Of a stretch of DNA of 24,547 nt, positions 15,001 to 18,000 are shown piece by piece (within the stretch, counting starts at the first letter, position 1; each line of letters opens with the position of its first letter). The notes below the pieces were generated by a model. The model did not search any database. It was not told the origin of the DNA and saw only the letters and a program-made list of their open reading frames with translations. The stretch spans positions 1-24,547 of IMG/VR virus record IMGVR_UViG_3300017738_000037; one strand, given 5' to 3'. The DNA is from a virus. The position numbers and the translations under genes were made by a program.

Positions 15001-18000
15001 GTAACTGTTGTAGTTGGTTGTAATACAGATCCTCTTACTGCTGTACCGATACCTTGAACGAAATATCCATCATCGTCACTACCATCGCTAGTAAAGAACA
15101 ATTCAGCACCATTTTTCTGAGTTTTGATGCCAATTGTATTGATTGATTTGTATATAATATAAACTTCTTGTTCGACACCTGATCTAGGTAAAGAATCGGC
15201 AACAAGAGTAGCTGTTGTTCCAATACCAATTGCAGTAGCAACACCAAGAGAAAGTTGACCTGATTTCTTAACAAATAAAGCTTTTTGTCCATCCAAGAAA
15301 GGATGTTTATTTAAGAAAATAGATCCATGCTCAACTACTCTAGTTTGGGCAATGTTATTTTCTGTATAACTAAGAGTCTCATAATTACCTACAGTTGTAC
15401 CTACACCAACTGTTTGTTTTGGATTAAAGAATTTTTTAGGGAAGAATTCAGATACAAATTGTGGAGCATCACTAGCAATAGTGAATCTATCTTGAAGATA
15501 ACTGATAGTACCAGAAGCACTAAATGATGCAATACCTGTTCTCTCAATACGTACTAAATTTTTACCCTTAATTACATTTAATACTTTAGCAACTTCACCA
15601 TCACTAAATTTAATACTAGATCCACCACTTACATTTCCTGGTATTCTACTTACAATAAGATCAGTTACAACACCAACTGCTCCCGCTTTAACTGGATCTA
15701 AAAGTATAGCTCTTTCTGATGCAACACCAACTACATGGAATCCTTGAAGACCTTTAATATCAGTATTCGTGTTAAATATTTCGATAACCTCACCATTGTT
15801 AAAATCATGATTTGGTTGAATAATTCCTGTAATTTCTGTATCACCTGTTTTTTGGAAAGTTACCTCATCAAATTGAACATTAGTGCTTTGTAAATCAGTA
15901 ACACTTTTACCTTTAATGAAAGAAACCTGTGCAGATACCCCATTACCATTAGTTCCTTCTTCATCAAATAGTAAAGTATTTCCAACTTTATAAAGATCAC
16001 CTGCTTCAACGATTTCTAACTCTTCAACACCACCAGTAAAGACAGAATCAATAACACCTTCTTGTCCAATTAATTCATCAGCTTCGATAACAAAATCGTA
16101 ACTAGCATTAAGACTTTTTAATCTGTAAGGATAAGTATTCCTACTAAGATCTAATGCATTAATATCATCGTCCTGAGAGATGGACTGAGACGCTCTAGGA
16201 GCGATATAAGTGTCTCCAATATAATATGGGAAGGATGCTCTTGGTAAACCAGTTCCTGGGTCTATTTCAAGGGTAGCGACATATCCATAAATTCCATCAG
16301 GGAAATCGTCAGATACAAACCATCTACCATTATGAACATCAAGATCACCAGTTCCCATGAACTTATAATCTTCAACAAAGAAACCAGCGGGATATTCTCC
16401 TGCAGTTGGTCTATTTGGAACTAGATTACTCGCTAATTGATATCCAGAACGAACATATGTTGTAATACCTGTGTTTTGTTTTGGATCTCTTGTTGCAAAA
16501 GGACCAAAAATTGGGTTTCCATCGTATGCCCAACCAATAATAGGAGATCTTTGTGCAAGAGAATCTCCAAAATCAGTTTGAAGATCTGTAGAATATGCTA
16601 AAGATGCATATTGAATTGGATATTGAGTCTCAGCATTTAAGAAATCATCTGTTGAATACTTTTCATGCAAATTAACAGTTAATGGTCTTACTGTTGATTC
16701 AATAATACCAGACTGTCCTACAGACCTTACAACAATAGCTGTATCTTCTGCATCGTAGTTTAAACCACCAGAAATTACCTCAACTGTAGAAACCTTACCA
16801 TTTGCATTAAGTTTTGCCTTTAGTTGTGCACCAGAACCTGTAGGACCTGTAACTGTTAAATCTGGAGCAGAAGTATAATTTGAACCAGCACCAATGATTT
16901 GAACCTGTGTAATAACTCCATTACTAATCAATGGTTGGAATTGTGCTCCAGTACCACTTGAAACTGTAATTAGAGGTGGTTTTTCAAAGTTTAATACTTT
17001 AGAACCATAATTTGATCCAGGTTCAGATAAGTATGCACCAATAATCTCACCTCTTACATCTGGTTCGCAAGGAATGGATACTGTTGTTCCACCAATAGAT
17101 GCTACAACAGTAGCAGTAATATCTGGATATTTAACAGTATGAATACCACTACCAACATCGCTAAGGAAAATATATCTACCTCTATTAACATCAGTTTCAG
17201 AAAGAGCTAATCTAAACGCATCTGCATTTATACGAATAATCCTATAATTTGTTTCTGTGGTTAATTCTCGAATAGAATTAGTTGCTTGATAAATTACTTC
17301 TTCATTGTCTAGGAAACCATGTTGTTTTATAATAAAACAATTAGTTCCTGTACTGATACCTGTTGTTTTAGTTTCATAAGTTCTTTTCTTATATCCAGAA
17401 CCTTCAGTAACAACAGAAATATTTTGAATTTTATTTTTAAAATCAAAAGATCTAAACTTATGAATACCTAAAGTATTGAAAGTTGTGATACCAACAGTAC
17501 TAAGACCTGCATTAGCATCATCTTCTGTTTCATGAAGTTTAATAGTAGTTGTGTTAATTACATTGGCAAAATATGCAACACCAGATTGTAAAGTATTTTC
17601 AGCATCATACTGGGTATTATCATCAGAACCTAATGTAATTGCAACACCTAATGGTTGGTTTCCATTTGGATTATAAACAATTTTTTGTCCAGTTTTAAAA
17701 TTATGCTCCCCAATAAAAGTAAGTGTATTCGCAGGAATATCAACACCACCATTTGCTAAAATATCTTTAGCATTGAAATTTGCTTCTGTATAATCTTGAG
17801 ACAGTGTAATTTCACCACTAGCACCTTCTCCATTACCACCTTCAATATTGATACCAAAAACTTGGTCAATATCATAAGACTCTCTGTTTTCAAGATATAA
17901 AGACTTTAGAGATCCACTAAGAACAGGATTAATTACAGCAACTGTTCCACCAACTCCAGGATTAGATACTGTAATTTTTGGTGGATTGATAACATCATAA

